A stretch of DNA of 64,000 bases from Auriscalpium vulgare. Taxonomy: Eukaryota > Basidiomycota > Agaricomycetes > Russulales > Auriscalpiaceae. Shown here one piece after another: positions 12,401 to 24,649 of the stretch. The position numbers and the translations under genes are program-made. The stretch lies in NCBI GenBank assembly GCA_019915015.1, contig JAHBBC010000013.1, positions 620,001 to 684,000 on the forward strand, written 5' to 3'. The notes beneath the pieces were generated by a model. That model made no database searches and had not been told where the DNA came from. It saw nothing but the letters and a program-made list of their open reading frames with translations. Each line of letters opens with the position of its first letter. Within the stretch, counting starts at the first letter, position 1.

Positions 12401-13308
12401 CGCGATCTGAGTGTATGCATGCGCGTGTATGCGGCGCCCGGTCGATTTGTGTTTGGAACAGATGGGTGGTAGAAAGCCTCCGCGGAAGGGACCCAGGCTT
12501 CGTGGATGAGGTACATGCACGAGACCCGTGATGGGTGACGCGCGCCAGCCATGATCTGAGATATTCGAGACTTGAGTGCTTGAGTGGCGGGCCCTGAGAC
12601 GTGTGTCACATCAGATGTGTGCGTGAAGTTTCCGCCTTCGTATTGAGGGACGCATAGGATTCTGTGCACGTACACGAGGATGAGGAAAGTCTCCGAGAGC
12701 GAGGTGTACGGTCCTTACCATCGTTGCTGACGCTCAGTGAATAGCCAACGGTCATTGCGTCCGAAAACCTGAGTACGGCGTTAATTTAATCTGTCCGTGT
12801 AGGGAGCGGCAGCCGGCAACATACGTTCGCATCTAGAAGAAACACCGAGGAGGCCGTGACTCAGCGACGCCGTCCGATCGCGATTGTGTGAGCGATCGGA
12901 GGCAACGTGGTGTGGGGTCGAAGCTGCGTTTATTCCGTTCTGTTCGTCGAAGAATGTCTGCGGGGCGTGGCAGCGAGATCCATCGTCGCTTAGCCGAGAC
13001 AATAATCATGGGAAGAAAGAAGGCGGGGGAAATGAATGGGTGGCTGGGGCCTGCAGGTACATGGACGCCCGGGACGGAAAGTGCGCGCCGCGGGCGGGGC
13101 GACGGAGATGTCGCGCGTTCGGAGGGCGGTGGGCGCTGTCCCGCCCTTCTGGCAGGGCGCGCGTATTACGCAGCGGAAAGACTTCGAGAAAATCGGCAGC
13201 AAGGGGCCCGTAGCGAAAATACCGCATCAAGGGCATGAGAGGCAGGGCGCGCTGGGCCAGAGATGCTATATGGAGGCCGCGATGGCCACGATAGGCCATG
13301 TCTGCGCA

Positions 13309-13530
13309 AGGACGTGAGGCGCGCGCGCAGTCGTATGGTGCGAAGAACGTACGATCTGTCGCCTGGCACTGGCAAGCGTTGGTTTGAAAGCCTCGAGGTC
13401 GATGTTCGGTGCGAATTTGCACGTCCGAGTCGGGTGAGCTGCTCATGGTGGTCGTGGTCGACCGTCACCGACTCACCGTCGTCGTCACCGCGGGAAATGC
13501 ACGCGTGGCACGTGACGTATCCTCTAGTAC
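13309..13530 (+). repeat. Dispersed repeat, copy 1 (partner at about 15859-16030)
   Basis: GAGGCGCGC(G)CGCAGTCGT, then a GAAGA(G/A)CGTAC block, a TTGAA block, CTTGCACGT/TTTGCACGT and ACGCGTGGCACG appear in the same order in both places. Just before copy 1, about 70 bp (13240-13305) is also similar, but inverted, to about 15730-15800. The element is non-coding as far as I can see. Confidence 0.45.
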
Positions 13531-14463
13531 TGCGCCGCGGCGGGCGCCCGGCGCCCGGCCTGTCCTAGTGTCTCGGGAGGCGACGGGAGCTACCTTCGAC
13601 ATCAACCACTAGTGCTGGCAACCGCAGTTCAGCTCACTGTCAAAGTGACCAATTGAGGCTCGCGACCTCTGTCTGCCAGCTTGCGGCCCTCCGACCGAAG
13701 GTTTATCTTTACTACGTCCTTTGAGGTGACGCTCACGCTGCGCAGTGCCGTCTTTCTTCAATGGGCCTCAGGCGGCGTTCAAGTTCGGCGCGGGCTCAGA
13801 GGATCTGGCCAGTCATGGATCTGCCCGACGTGCAGGGTATACCACGAGATGATATTCAAGTGATAGCCATACTGATGCAGTTACTCCATATGCCAGTGTG
13901 GTCAGCCGTATGCAGCGGCGCAGCAGGCGCGCGGCGTGGCGGTCGGGCACGTCGCGCAGAGATCTGAAAGGCGAAGTGCCTCCGTTGAAAGCCCTTTGAA
14001 CTTGGAAGGGTATATGCGCTCTTCCACGTCACCCTATAATGTACAGTGTGCATGAGCCAGCAATGCCGCTGCGACGATGCGAGTAAGGACATTGACGCGT
14101 ATCCGGGCCATTTAAACTCAAGCTGCAAAAAGGTAGGCCAGATCATACAACAAGGACGTCCGGGTCGTGCATTCTTCGACCACTTTCAAGGGCGGCACCA
14201 CAAGGAACCGAAGAGGCCCCGCTGTATCCGCAAAGGGCGAGGCAACGGGTGCGCTGTGGAGCACGCGGCGTGATGGCAGATTGCGCAGAGAACAGAAAGT
14301 GCAGCGCCGGTACTTACACTTCGTCGGTGAGAGCCGCTCTGCGGCCCGCCCATTAATGACAGCAGTTTTGAGCGCAGAGAAGGGAGCTCAAGTAATTGAA
14401 GACATGGTTACACCGTTGTTGTGAGTTCGTCCGTTCTTTTCTTGATTTCACTTCGCTAGCCCG

Positions 14464-15641
14464 TCACGCCTTCTCCGCTTCGCCCCACGTGGGAGATACG
14501 CTAGACTCCTGACGCACGTTATCGTGAACATGCAAGGCCATCGCGAGGGAGGAGAAAGACGTACCATGGCAAATAACTTGGGCAATGATCGCCAGAATGC
14601 CTCCCTCTTGGCGAGCAGCTCTTGCTTGGCCCCAGATCGGCAGGCCGCACATGCAGTAGAGTCTGGCAACGCTTCTATCTTGATGATATACGAGCCAAAG
14701 GAGCCAAAGGGATCAGAAGGGAGGCGACATCCATTGAACACCCGAAATCCGTCCATTATATTTTGCGCACAGGAGGGTATCCTCGACGTGAGTTCGCAAG
14801 GTTTCGGTGTCGAAATGTACACGTCGAGTTCATACGCGAACGACAGCTGACCGAGCAAGACCGTCTGCATCTGGTTCAGTGTGAGATGCGCAAGCAAAGC
14901 GGACCTCTCCGCGAAGTCGCGGGCAACCGCAAGTTGGCAGGTCAGGCGATAGTACGCCTGCGGTAGGATGTCCGGTATGTTGCATTCTACACCGAATCTG
15001 ATGGCTAGGACTGTCTGAACATTGGCAACGTGCAGTCGGAGGAGATCGATAGGCTCACCTGGGTCCGCATAGCGCTGTGAGAAACCCTTGTACTGCCGGT
15101 TCCATGTGGCTAGGTTTGATGGCCACTGATCCTTCAACACCGGCTAAACAAGGTCCACAATTTCACTGGCGTCGTATTTCAATGCCAGGCGCAGGATGCC
15201 ATAGTACGAAGGGGGGAAGAGCTCCCAGCGCCAGGCTGAACGCCGAGATGACTCCAGACGGCGGCGGTGGAGATGTGTCGTTCTGTACGGGGACGTTCAT
15301 TAAAATGGGGAGCGTGAACGTGAAAGGAAGCACGCACTCGGGGTTGTATAGCGCCCTCAAGAAATCCCTAAGTTCATGCGGATCGTCGGGGAGCTCCATG
15401 ATCGGCAGGCCCTCGTGCTGTTCAGAGCCCACAGCGAACGCGTCCTGCGGTCCATCGAAGAGCGCCGCAAACACAGAGCAGTGCTTGGCGAGCAAGGATT
15501 TGTGCAGCTTGTACAGGGTACGGATCGGCGGACTGTTAAAGGGGATGCTGCGGATGACGATACTGCCATCGTAGAACCAGAGCTCTCGTAGTCTCTGACA
15601 ACGGGACCGTTGGGTCCAGTGGCGGAAGGTAAAGGGCTCAT
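14464..15641 (-). pseudogene. BTB/POZ pseudogene (BTB-B)
   Basis: The gene aligns along its length with the other BTB copies and keeps their intron positions. It encodes LYKLHKSLLAKHCSVFAALF, GPQDAFA, then SYYGILRLALKYDA, VECNIPDILPQAYYRLTC and the final exon VSPTWGEAEKA. Two lesions break it. Near 15581-15588 the sequence shifts frame between the N-terminal RDYES segment and LWFYDG, consistent with loss of about 7 bases relative to the ES-PE-LWF junction of the intact copies. A TAG stop lies in frame at 15144-15146, in the helix where intact copies read IIFPVF or DLILLL. The last intron's splice sites and the 3' flank still resemble BTB-A. An alternative upstream start could avoid the frameshift but not the stop. 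Confidence 0.8.
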
Positions 15642-17033
15642 ATCTGACAGGAGGATGGGGTTGAGGTTGAAAGATGAAGGAGATCGCGGTACCAGCCAGA
15701 GCTCTTCGAAGGAGGTGGGCGCGGGCCAACATGCCTATCGTGGCCATCATAGCTTCCATACAACATCTCTGGGCAAGCGCGCGCCGTCACCCACGCCTGC
15801 CATGTGGTATGATCGGCTGCCGAATTCTAAGCCCTGCTGCTGTGTAATAGTAGAGCGATGAGGCGCGCCGCAGTCGTCCAGTGGGAAGAGCGTACACTTT
15901 TGTCGTCTAGACGAAGAAACGTCTTGAAGCCCCGTACACGTTGAGAGTCAAGCTTGCACGTTGGGGGGACTGTTCATGTTCGTGATCCTCGTCGCATGTA
16001 CTCGTCACCAGACGCGTGGCACGGGACCTCCCCTCCAATTGTCCCGAATCTAACGCTCCACAATATCGGCGGAGAGGGACCGTTCGAGGCATACAATCGG
16101 ATACCGGAAGGTGGCTCGCGAGTCGATACATTCATGACGTGGCTGAGGTGGCAAGCAAGCTGGATGGACAAGCAAGCTGGATGGACGTACTAGGCGAGCA
16201 TCGAGCAGATGTGCGCCAAAGGCAGAGAAGGGGCGCAGTGTCGAGAGCACGAAAATTTGCCAATGGCGACTCGGACACGACTGTGGGGGGACGGTGTGCA
16301 TATGTGATCAACGAGAGTGCTAGACAGTACATTGCTGCTTGACGCTATACGGTAGGAACGAGGCGAACCGTGATCTTACCGTCATGTACCACGTACAGGC
16401 CATCGTTACGGTGTGCGGGCGCCGTGCTATTGGCAGGCGAGGATGGTGGCGCGCTGTACGGCTGAATGCCGGATGGCCTCGAGAACGATGCGTTTCGACT
16501 GTGGGCTCAAGAGCAAAATGGTCACCACATTGGAGGGGCGTGCGCAAGTACAAAATGGACGAGCGAGGAGGTGATGCTTGGCAGATCTATTCCAGCGATG
16601 GAGAGGTAGAAGCTGAATGTCGGCCTTAGCGTGCTCGCTGTTGGCAGTGCTGTGAGCTGCGTCTGTACCATAAATGTTGAGCAAAGCAAATAAGAACATG
16701 CCAAGCATGCGACGTACCAGGTTTTTGCTCGAAAAGGTCCTGAGGTTCTTTACCATAGTCTGAGCCTTGCAATGCGTTTGTAGAATCGGGAGAGGGCATT
16801 TCATTCTAGTTGTGAGTATAGACAGCGAAAGGTAAACGTCTCAAAGCTGAGGCAAGGTAAAGCACTGTTCTTAAAGACAAATCGGAACCGGTTGTACTAG
16901 GAAGCGACCACATGCACGTGACCGCGTGACCGTTGCTTGGGCTCAGGGGCCAGGGCTGCCCCGGCCCCGCCCACCGGCCCTCTCTTCTTGCTATGCTCCC
17001 GCACGACCGAATCTCCTTCATTGATGCAGCGCA
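15642..17033. other. Intergenic region with repeat copy
   Basis: It contains the second copy of the dispersed repeat (about 15859-16030). A short direct duplication (GCAAGCTGGATGGACAA/GT) lies near 16155-16185. One open frame on the - strand (16427-16804, 125 codons) has a hydrophobic patch but no recognisable domain, so I do not call it a gene. Confidence 0.5.
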
Positions 17034-20000
17034 ATGAATATAGCATTTCAGTCACAGCCTGGGAGCGTGCATGCTTTGGAGGCCACAAGGACAGTCAATG
17101 CCCTAGCGCGTCCTGACCTCCCTGCACCGGTGCAGAGGATGTTCGCGATGCTCGAGGCTTCATACCATCTTCCCAAAACGCTGCTAGACCTGAAGGTACG
17201 GGGCCGCACTCTATTCACAGCTTACTGCTGACTGCGCCTCCGTCAGAATGTCGTCAACACAACGTCCTCCACTGAGGTGCAGGCGCTCTTCTCCGAGCTA
17301 CTGTCTTCCGATGTTCCCTCCTGCGAGAATTCTGACGCATCTCTCAATCTACTGCTCAGGAGGACGGCAATATCGGCGCTCTATAACACTTGGACGGCCC
17401 GACTCTCATTAGACTATGAGCCAACCTCGAAAGACTCGATGCCGAAAACCTCGTTCTGGGCCTCTTTGCTCAACACTGGTCTCGGATGCACGTTATTGTA
17501 AGCCATGCACGATGTAAATTTCGTCTCTCGCGCTGAATTCTAGCGCAGGCGAGATGTGCGCTACGCACTCTCTCACTCGCAGCGTGCCAACTCACGGGGA
17601 GCCCAATCATATGGTGTGGCGACACTCGTCGGCGTCCGTGTACTCACAGATTACTACTCCGAGGTCGCTTCGTCCCACGCGTCCACAGCGCCTTCTTTTT
17701 CTCGGTCTGCAGAAGATAGGCGGCAGCGACGCGAAGTGGTGCGCCTGTTCGGTCTTGATTGGGCCGAGGAGAATGACTACGAATGGGATGGCAAGCTGTC
17801 TGACACGACTGTCGAGATGGATGAGGAGCCCTCGGAGCCATCTCTCTCGCCTGATGAACGGAGTGTTCATTTCGTTGCAGATCCGACGTATGACATGGAT
17901 CCTGCGGTGCCTTTGTTCTGTCTCGCGCCGGCGTCGGAGATCTTCTCGGCGATGGACAGCATGGCCCGTCAGCGGTGGATCTGGGGCATCAAGGAACCCC
18001 TGCTTGGTCTGTGTGTCGAGCCGTGCAGCCTCGCGGGCCAGGTCATCGTCGCTTGGCTGGCAGATGGTCCCACGGTAAGCTAATTGGTTTCTCACTCGAG
18101 TCATTCATTGTTCGCTTATATTTCCTGATTTGCTAGGGCACCGTAAGCTTTGGCACGGAGCGGACATTCAATCTCGATGACCCTGCAGATACCCTCCGCC
18201 TTCTTCAATCCCTTCTCCGCATATCTCTGGATGGCTCCGGAGAAGTGGCTGCAGACAATGCACCGCGGGTAAAATGCATGGCTTCCGCCGGCAAGATTGA
18301 CCTATGGAGGGCTGGAGACGAGTGCAGCTCATTCCAGGCCCGTATTGACGCCTGGTTGAATGCGGCCTCCGCGAGGTGAGCTTTCCCCTGCTGATGTCGA
18401 AGTCGGCTGTTATCTGATGGTTCGATGGTATATGAAGCGGAAGCCCAGGTTTCCCAGCATTCTCCGCAGACTCGCCTTCGTCCTGGTCACAACACACAGA
18501 GTACGCCACAGTACCGTGCCACCTCATGCAAGTCTGACTCTCTTCACAGGAGGAAATCTATGCCCAGCCGACCTGACATTCCCGCGCAGTAGGTGTTTCT
18601 CTGCATTGTGAAGGAGTCACTGCTGACCGCACGTCCAGGGTGTCGGACGCTTCCGAAACCCACCGTCGTGCAGGGCGATCTGTAGAGCGCCATCCTCCAA
18701 CAATGACACTGCGATCGTCCGCGAAAGACACCTCACTAGTGCGTGATGCCGAGGCGGCGCTGCCTAGAGCCAGAAGCAGTCAGACATCGGCATCGCGGGG
18801 CAAAAAAATTGACAATCCCTCGAGCGATCAGTGCGTATCAATACCACATGACAAAGAACGGTTGCTCACGTTCGATGTGCCCAGAAATTCTGAGGGTTCG
18901 AGAATCAGCTTGCAGGTATCGGCACCAGCTGCGGGCGGCGCCCATGCGTCCGAGGGCACTTCAAAGGCAACGTCCTCGAAGGTACCGTCTTCAAAGGCAC
19001 AGTCCTCAAAGGCGCCGTCCTCAAAGGCACCGTCCTCAAAGGCATCGACGAAGGCATCGTCCGGTCGATGGTCTTGTTCTGTGTACGCCGCACGCGCTTT
19101 CTGTTGTATGTTTCATCTGACGGTCGCACAGGTTCTGCAGAGATACAAGTGGGCGAGAGAAGGATGGGACCGGGACGATCGCATCGCACTATGCATTGGA
19201 CCGCAGGTCATACAATCTCCCGCGGTTGTTTGGATGCCTGGCCACAGATATGCTAGAAAGTTACAACCGCATTGCCGCACTCCCTCGGATGATATGCATT
19301 GAGAAGGAGGTGTGAATATTTCTCTCGAGTTGCTGGCATGGTCTCACGCGCTTTACAATTAGTTTGACGCTATGGCGACGACTCTCAAAGACCTATCGAC
19401 CAGTCAGCTATGGCAGTTCCACTCAACCGCATTTCCCCTTCCGTCCACGCTTCGGCTCAGTGGAGAACAAGTGAACTTGAAGCCGCAGCTGGAAGAGTTC
19501 AAAGAAGCTCTACAACAGTCCAACGACGTCGCGCCAACTGCCGTACCATCAACGGCGCAAAATCGTGAGGACGCAGGCATATACGCATTCGTCAATAGCG
19601 AGCTCTTTGTGATCCTCCACACAGCCGCCGATGCGGTGGCACTGGCAGCTCGCATGGGTCACAACTACGAAGCGGAGACACGCATGTTATGGGATCGGCT
19701 GATTTTTATCTTTTTTCGTGGGAACGGAATTGCGGCTTAGTGAGTTCGCTGTCAGCGTTTTATTGTTCTGTACTCATCAGTTCTTTTGCAGCCTTGAACG
19801 CATGTTGGCATTTCCTGTGAACCCCTTGGAATGCCTTGTCCCGCGGTCACCTGCCACCACTGACAGCTCTATCCTCTCAAATCCTGAGCCGCAGACTGTG
19901 TGGCGTGAGAGAAGAGCAGGTGCGGTTTGGTGGAACAATCAGCTCAATCCTATGCTCCTCAATGAATCACTGTCAAGCGAAGAAGAGCAGGCAATCCAGC

Positions 20001-20975
20001 ATCTCGTAGATCGATCCAACCGGCACTTGACTGGTGAACAGCTGCGCCTCTCCTCCACCATCCTCGACACGGTGCGCGAACGCCTCCATCGCGAGCCATG
20101 TCAAGGCAAGGTCGATGTCATTGGTGCCCTTTCCATTCATCTGGACGGTATCGCCCCCGATATAGTGCAGAAACTCTCCCTTGTGCATATCTCTGAGGAA
20201 TCGAAAGCAGCTTATCTAAAACCTGCGCAATCCCACCCGACAAGCGCAAACAACCTTGACCCCGACGCTCGTTTGGCCACGGAACGGGCCGACACATCTC
20301 ACAAACCAGCGCCCGGGGCTCCGTCAGCTTATGGTTACGTGCCCCTGTTGCTTCCGGTCTTCGTTATGGAGGACAAGGCCACTGCCGAGACATTCTCGAT
20401 CGGCGGCTACGAGCAGACGAGACTTTATCTCATCGCGTCCGTGTACTTCCTCAAGGCACTCGGAATCACCAATTTTCCGGTGTACGGGCTCGCGGCGCAG
20501 GGGCACGAAGGCTTTCTATTCAGCGCGATTTACACAACGCAGCACGGCCCCGACCCCACGAAGGAGGTACGCCCCCGTCCCAGACTCCTGTTGCGATGCG
20601 GCTGATGTGCATACCCAGTGCGTTCTAATAATGGACCGGTGCGTCGTTGGATTTAGCCTGGCCAACCCTCTTGAAGTATTCCACTTCTGTGTCATCCTGC
20701 AACGCCTCGCCACTCGTCATGCCGCTGAGCTCAAGGCAAGGTTTGAGAAAGTCAAGCCAAAACTCTTGAAGACCCTGGCAGAGGATTCGGCGGAGAGGAC
20801 AGCGTTGCTAAAGTGGCACATGCCGGCACCGCGGACGAAGGAAGCCGGCGATCAGGCGTCTCAGAATGCGCAAGCGCAAGCACCGTCTCAGAAGGCCGCG
20901 CCGATGCCGGTAGTGCAGGAGGGTGACGATAGTGACCTGGCAGAGAATCTCAAGAACCTGGCAGTGTCTTCGTAG
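17034..20975 (+). CDS. Unrecognised 1115-residue protein with SSKAP repeats
   Basis: Exons 17034-17195, 17247-17497, 17549-18074, 18137-18375, 18550-18588, 18639-19082, 19132-19309, 19363-19739, 19792-20566 and 20619-20975 join in phase with standard splice sites. I do not recognise the family. The N-terminal part (about 1-390) looks globular and includes an acidic stretch and GTVSFGTERTFNLDDPADTL. Residues about 406-555 are basic and low-complexity, with six 5-residue SSKAP-type repeats. The C-terminal part (about 555-1115) is globular and includes RLFGCLATDMLESYNRIAAL, a WRERRAGAVWWNNQLNPML block and FSIGGYEQTRLYLIASVYFL. It ends in a charged Ala/Gln tail. The least certain junction is the 174-nt intron before the 39-nt exon, where other acceptors are possible; two separate genes cannot be excluded. 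It converges on BTB-C. Confidence 0.6.
18961..19050 (+). repeat. 15-bp coding tandem repeat (SSKAP)
   Basis: Six 15-base units of the type TCAAAGGCACCGTCC encode Ser/Lys/Ala/Pro repeats inside the linker of the surrounding gene. The copies differ at third positions and at a few codons, so they are not freshly made. Confidence 0.9.
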
Positions 20976-21583
20976 GCGAAGGGGAAAGAGAGCACATTGT
21001 GTCTGCTAGCGGATAGCGTAGTTAATTGAGACATTTTTACTTGCCGTGCACAAGCGGGCGCAGATATATTGCAAACGGAATGGAGGAGTAACGAGGTGTA
21101 CAGTGCGCCGCGCAGGTCTATCCCTGGCCGCCTCGCATATATCTGGGAAGGTATCTGCGGTTCTGCCGTCCGAACTGGTCGCTTGAAGCGACCCTCGATG
21201 GGAAGGTGGCATTTCCGGCACATAGATTCACGCGGTTGCGCGCGGTGGTGGGTCGGCCGTAAATTGTGTAAAGATCAGGGAAGTGCAGCACCTGCTCGGT
21301 GTTGTTCATTATCGCGGCCGCTGCTAGTGCAAGGAGCGCGGCCAGTCGGAGCGCGACGTCGGAGTAACTGTCTACCGCGCATGAAGACTGGAATGATGCG
21401 CATAGCTAGAGCAACGCGGATTTTGGCGCAACCTGCAGAAGACTTGGTCTTGAAGAAATGGGACAGGTTGGCGGATGCGGTGGTTTGTCAGCGGGCCCCC
21501 GTTTCAAACAGGGATTGTGAATGACGGAGTTGATATGAGAGGCAGTGCGCGGGGCCGGGAATACTTCAAACACTTGTCCCCAG
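20976..21583. other. Intergenic, between convergent 3' ends
   Basis: This separates the stop codon of the 1115-residue protein from that of BTB-C. Nothing recognisable is present beyond 3' UTR-like sequence. Confidence 0.6.
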
Positions 21584-22864
21584 TCAGTCCGATCCTATCT
21601 CTGTTGTTGAGCCCCAGTCAGCAGAAACAACGTCTTCCTAGACGCATTATAAAGGACGATGTAAGCGTAGACAGGATATCACGGGGCAACAATTCTGACG
21701 CACCAGGCCAAACATCCTAGGTAGTGATCGCCAGAATGACAGCCTCTCCTTCCGGAGCCATTCTAGGGCTGCGGTGCGGCAATCCAAGCACACCATGTGA
21801 GAGGAGGTCGAGGCGGAGATCTTTTTGAAAGCCCAGCGAAACCAGCCCAGGGGATCCGTGATGTGATAACCGCTGTCGAGTATTTGACGATACCACTGCG
21901 TGATGGAACTCCCACAAACCAAGTGGGGGCATTCGTCTACCATCTCAGAGAGATCGAGTACGTCGCCGAACGACAGGAAACCCAAAAAGACAATCCGACC
22001 TTCTTCCAAAGTGAGATCAGAAGTGATCCTCGCCCTATGCGCCTTTTCTGCCGTGGCAAGGAGGCAGGCCAGGCTATAATATGCCAACGGGAGGACGGGC
22101 GAGATGTTGCACTCTACAGCCAGTCGGATGGCAGATACTGCGATGATGTGTCGGCCAGAAGCTACCACATAAACATCACAGACCGAGCTCACCTGGGTCC
22201 GGATGGACATAGTCGACATTCATAAGAGTATCTTGCGGCAGCGCTGCTTGCGGATCGGGCACTTGCAGTTGATCCCATTCGGCTAGTTCTGAGGGCCACT
22301 GCGCTTTAAACACCGGGAAAATGATGTCTCGAATGTCGCTGGCGTCGTATTTGAAGGCAAGCCGCAGAATTCCGTAGTACGAAGCGGGGAACAAGGCCCA
22401 GCGGGCGTCGAATGGCACAGACGATGGATGACAGTGAATATGAGTTTCTCTGTAGTACCCGTACATTAGCGCATGCGCATCAGGACATGACAGGCGACTC
22501 GGACGCACCCAGGCAAATACAGTGCCTTCAGGAAGCTCCTCAGCTCCTCGGGCTGGTCGGTGAGATCCATGACCGGCAGGCCGTCTCGGTGTTCAGAGGC
22601 CGCTGCGAACGCGTCCTGCGGCCCCTCAAAGAGCGACGCAAATACGGAGCAATGCCTGGCCAGTACGAATTTGTGGAGCTTGTACAGAGTACGCATAGAT
22701 GGTGTCGTGTCCGTTGCGGCGATGGCGCGGATGATGATGTTGCCGTCGTTGAACCACAAGTCTGGGCTCTCGATCTCTTCGACTGCGGGATCCGAGTCGA
22801 CAGTGCGCTGTCGCTTTGAGGTGTTAGACAAAGATTTGGATTGCGAAAGCATGTGTGACGACAT
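21584..22864 (-). CDS. BTB/POZ domain protein (BTB-C)
   Basis: Four exons (22509-22864, 22193-22449, 21704-22137, 21584-21637) join in phase to give 366 residues. After a short tail with a KRQR basic patch comes ESPDLWFNDGNIIIRA, then LYKLHKFVLARHCSVFASLF and EHRDGLPVMDLTDQPEELRSF, a typical BTB/POZ fold in roughly residues 30-120. A conserved C-terminal region follows, with the SYYGILRLAFKYDA helix, VECNISPVLPLAYYSLAC, a Cys pair (CLDC) and WRSLPRMFGL. The last exon encodes VSADWGSTTE, matching VSPxWG in the paralogues. ATG 22864 is the first in frame, and BTB-D starts at the same place. It is probably an oligomerisation or Cul3-adaptor protein; no partner is known. BTB-D lies head to tail 336 bp away. 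Confidence 0.85.
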
Positions 22865-23200
22865 AGTGTGGTGAGAGTGAGAGTCGTTCGGCGCGCGCGC
22901 ACGGCTGAGCGCAGCAGGAGCGCAGTGCTAGCATTTTCGATTGCACGATTTGAGCAAGACCGGCTGGCGCGAGGATACTTATCCTTTGGCAACTCGAACG
23001 TTGTCTACGAGTCGCTGTAGTGGAAAGACTTCCAGACTCCCATTTCGCCGACACCCGGGGCGCGCAATAAGAAAGCAAGTAATGGCATATGTTATGAAGC
23101 AGTACTTTGCTTGCTCGTCACTTAGCTTCATAAAGCCTAGGTAACCAGTCTAGGCATATGTATGATCAGACAAAACAAATGAACAAAGACGCCTAGAGTC
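22865..23200. other. Intergenic, BTB-C promoter region
   Basis: It lies between the BTB-C start and the BTB-D stop. It should hold the BTB-C promoter and the BTB-D 3' UTR. No clear motif is visible. Confidence 0.5.
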
Positions 23201-24512
23201 CTAGACCGCAGGTTCAACGTCAGCCTCTGCTGCTGGTACTGACGCCGCCGCCGGTGCACCCCATCCTGGAGATACGATATCCTTCTGTAAGTAGGGATTT
23301 AAATTATGATATATAAGCGAGCGAAGACGTTTGTAAACAGAACGTCAGACGTACCAACCCGAAAATCTCCGGAAGTAACTTCCAAAGTTTTTCTCTCTCA
23401 TTGGTAATCCATTGCGTGGTAGCGGTTTTGCAACCTGCACACAATTTCAAGGTATTGACCTCGCTGAAAACCCAGCGATACCACCCCAAAGGCTCCGTTA
23501 CATGCCATCCCTTCTCAAGCATGCCATTATAGCATCGTTTGACGGTGTGGGTGCATTGTGATTGGCCCTGCGGTGAGAGGATTGGGCAGTCTTTGGGGCT
23601 GTTTGCCATTGCAGTGAAGGGCGCGAGATGTTCCTTGAATGTCAGGAGTCCCACAAGCACCTTCCGTGCATTGTCCGGCGCCATATCCGAGACATGCTCG
23701 GCCAAATGAATTGGGCTAATTCCACCCAGGTGGCATGTCAGGTTATAATACGCCAGTGGAAGGACGTCGGGAATGTTGCATTCCACGGCCAATCCTATGG
23801 CCAGTCCTGTGCACAGATGTCAGTAAACGTCATATGGCAGTTTGGCAGATTGTAGACATACTAATACTTGTTTCCCAATAGAAGAAATGATGATCTTCGT
23901 AGGCTAGCTGCGGATCTACATCGCGTAGCTGCAGTTGGTCCCATTTAGCTAGCTCGCTAGGCCACATTGCTAGAAATTCCGGCAAGACGATGTTGCGTAT
24001 GTTGGCGGCGTCGTATTTGTACGCAAGGCGTAGAATTCCGTAATACGAGAAAGGGAATGCGTCCCAGCGCTCATCGAACGGCACAGACGATGGATCGCTG
24101 TGAAGATGTGTCTCTCTGTACGTTCTGGATGTCGGTGGCAGAGTTTCAGAGCACAGCAGGGTACACACTGAGGCATATATAGCGCCTTCAAGAAGCTTCT
24201 CAGCTCCTCCGAGTCGTCGCTGAGGTCCATGACCGGCAGGCCGTCGCGGTGCTCAGAACCCGCCGCGAACGCGTCTTGTGGCCCATCAAAAAGCGAAGCA
24301 AACACCGCGCAGTGCAACGCAAGGACAAATTTGTGCAGCTTGTAGAGCATGCGCCGTGGTGGTGTCGTTCGGGTATCGGGGATGCTGCGGATGATGATGT
24401 TACCGTCGTTGAACCAGAGCTCGGGGCTCTCGATGTCTTCGACGTCGGCTTCTTCGGTGCGTCGTCGCTTGTTGGAATTGACAGGGGGGCTAGTTCCTGT
24501 TTCTGATGACAT
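23201..24512 (-). CDS. BTB/POZ domain protein (BTB-D)
   Basis: Exons 24169-24512, 23868-24115, 23355-23806 and 23201-23284 join in phase to give 375 residues. The protein begins MSSETGTSPPVNSNKRRRTE, a basic patch that could act as a nuclear localisation signal. It continues with VEDIESPELWFNDGNIIIRS and the BTB fold (LYKLHKFVLALHCAVFASLF, GLPVMDLSDDSEELRSF). The shared C-terminal region has SYYGILRLAYKYDA, AVECNIPDVLPLAYYNLTC and CAGCKTA. The last exon is longer than in the other copies and ends in an Ala/Pro/Glu-rich tail after VSPGWG. This copy and BTB-C are the only intact complete members in the window, both - strand and head to tail. Specific function is unknown. Confidence 0.85.
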
Positions 24513-24649
24513 GTGAAGTCGACAAAACGCGAGAATTGACGTGAATAGATGGTCGAGGGCAAGTGGGCTTTGAAGTGCCAGTGGCTTAACGCGACGCGAC
24601 GCGTAAAATACGCTCGGCTCGGCGCGATCCATAGCCGCCGTTAGCCGTA

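Larger units (their letters stand above)
8612..14463. other. Gene-poor intergenic region
   Basis: I see no supportable gene. The first kilobase after the bHLH stop is T-rich, as expected of a 3' UTR and terminator, and includes a short GT run near 8814. The rest is GC-rich with related repeats at 8.87-9.45 kb and part of a dispersed repeat at about 13.3-13.5 kb. Open frames here are short, overlapping and without recognisable domains. Confidence 0.55.

Noticed and set aside
14464..15140. Reading BTB-B as an intact gene from the long open frame through the second intron
   Set aside because: That frame stays open only because the intron is 48 nt (a multiple of three). The exon upstream still meets a TAG in frame.
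16427..16804. 125-codon - strand frame with a hydrophobic segment that could be a small secreted protein
   Set aside because: The hydrophobic part is internal (residues about 34-50), not a signal peptide at the start, and nothing else supports it.
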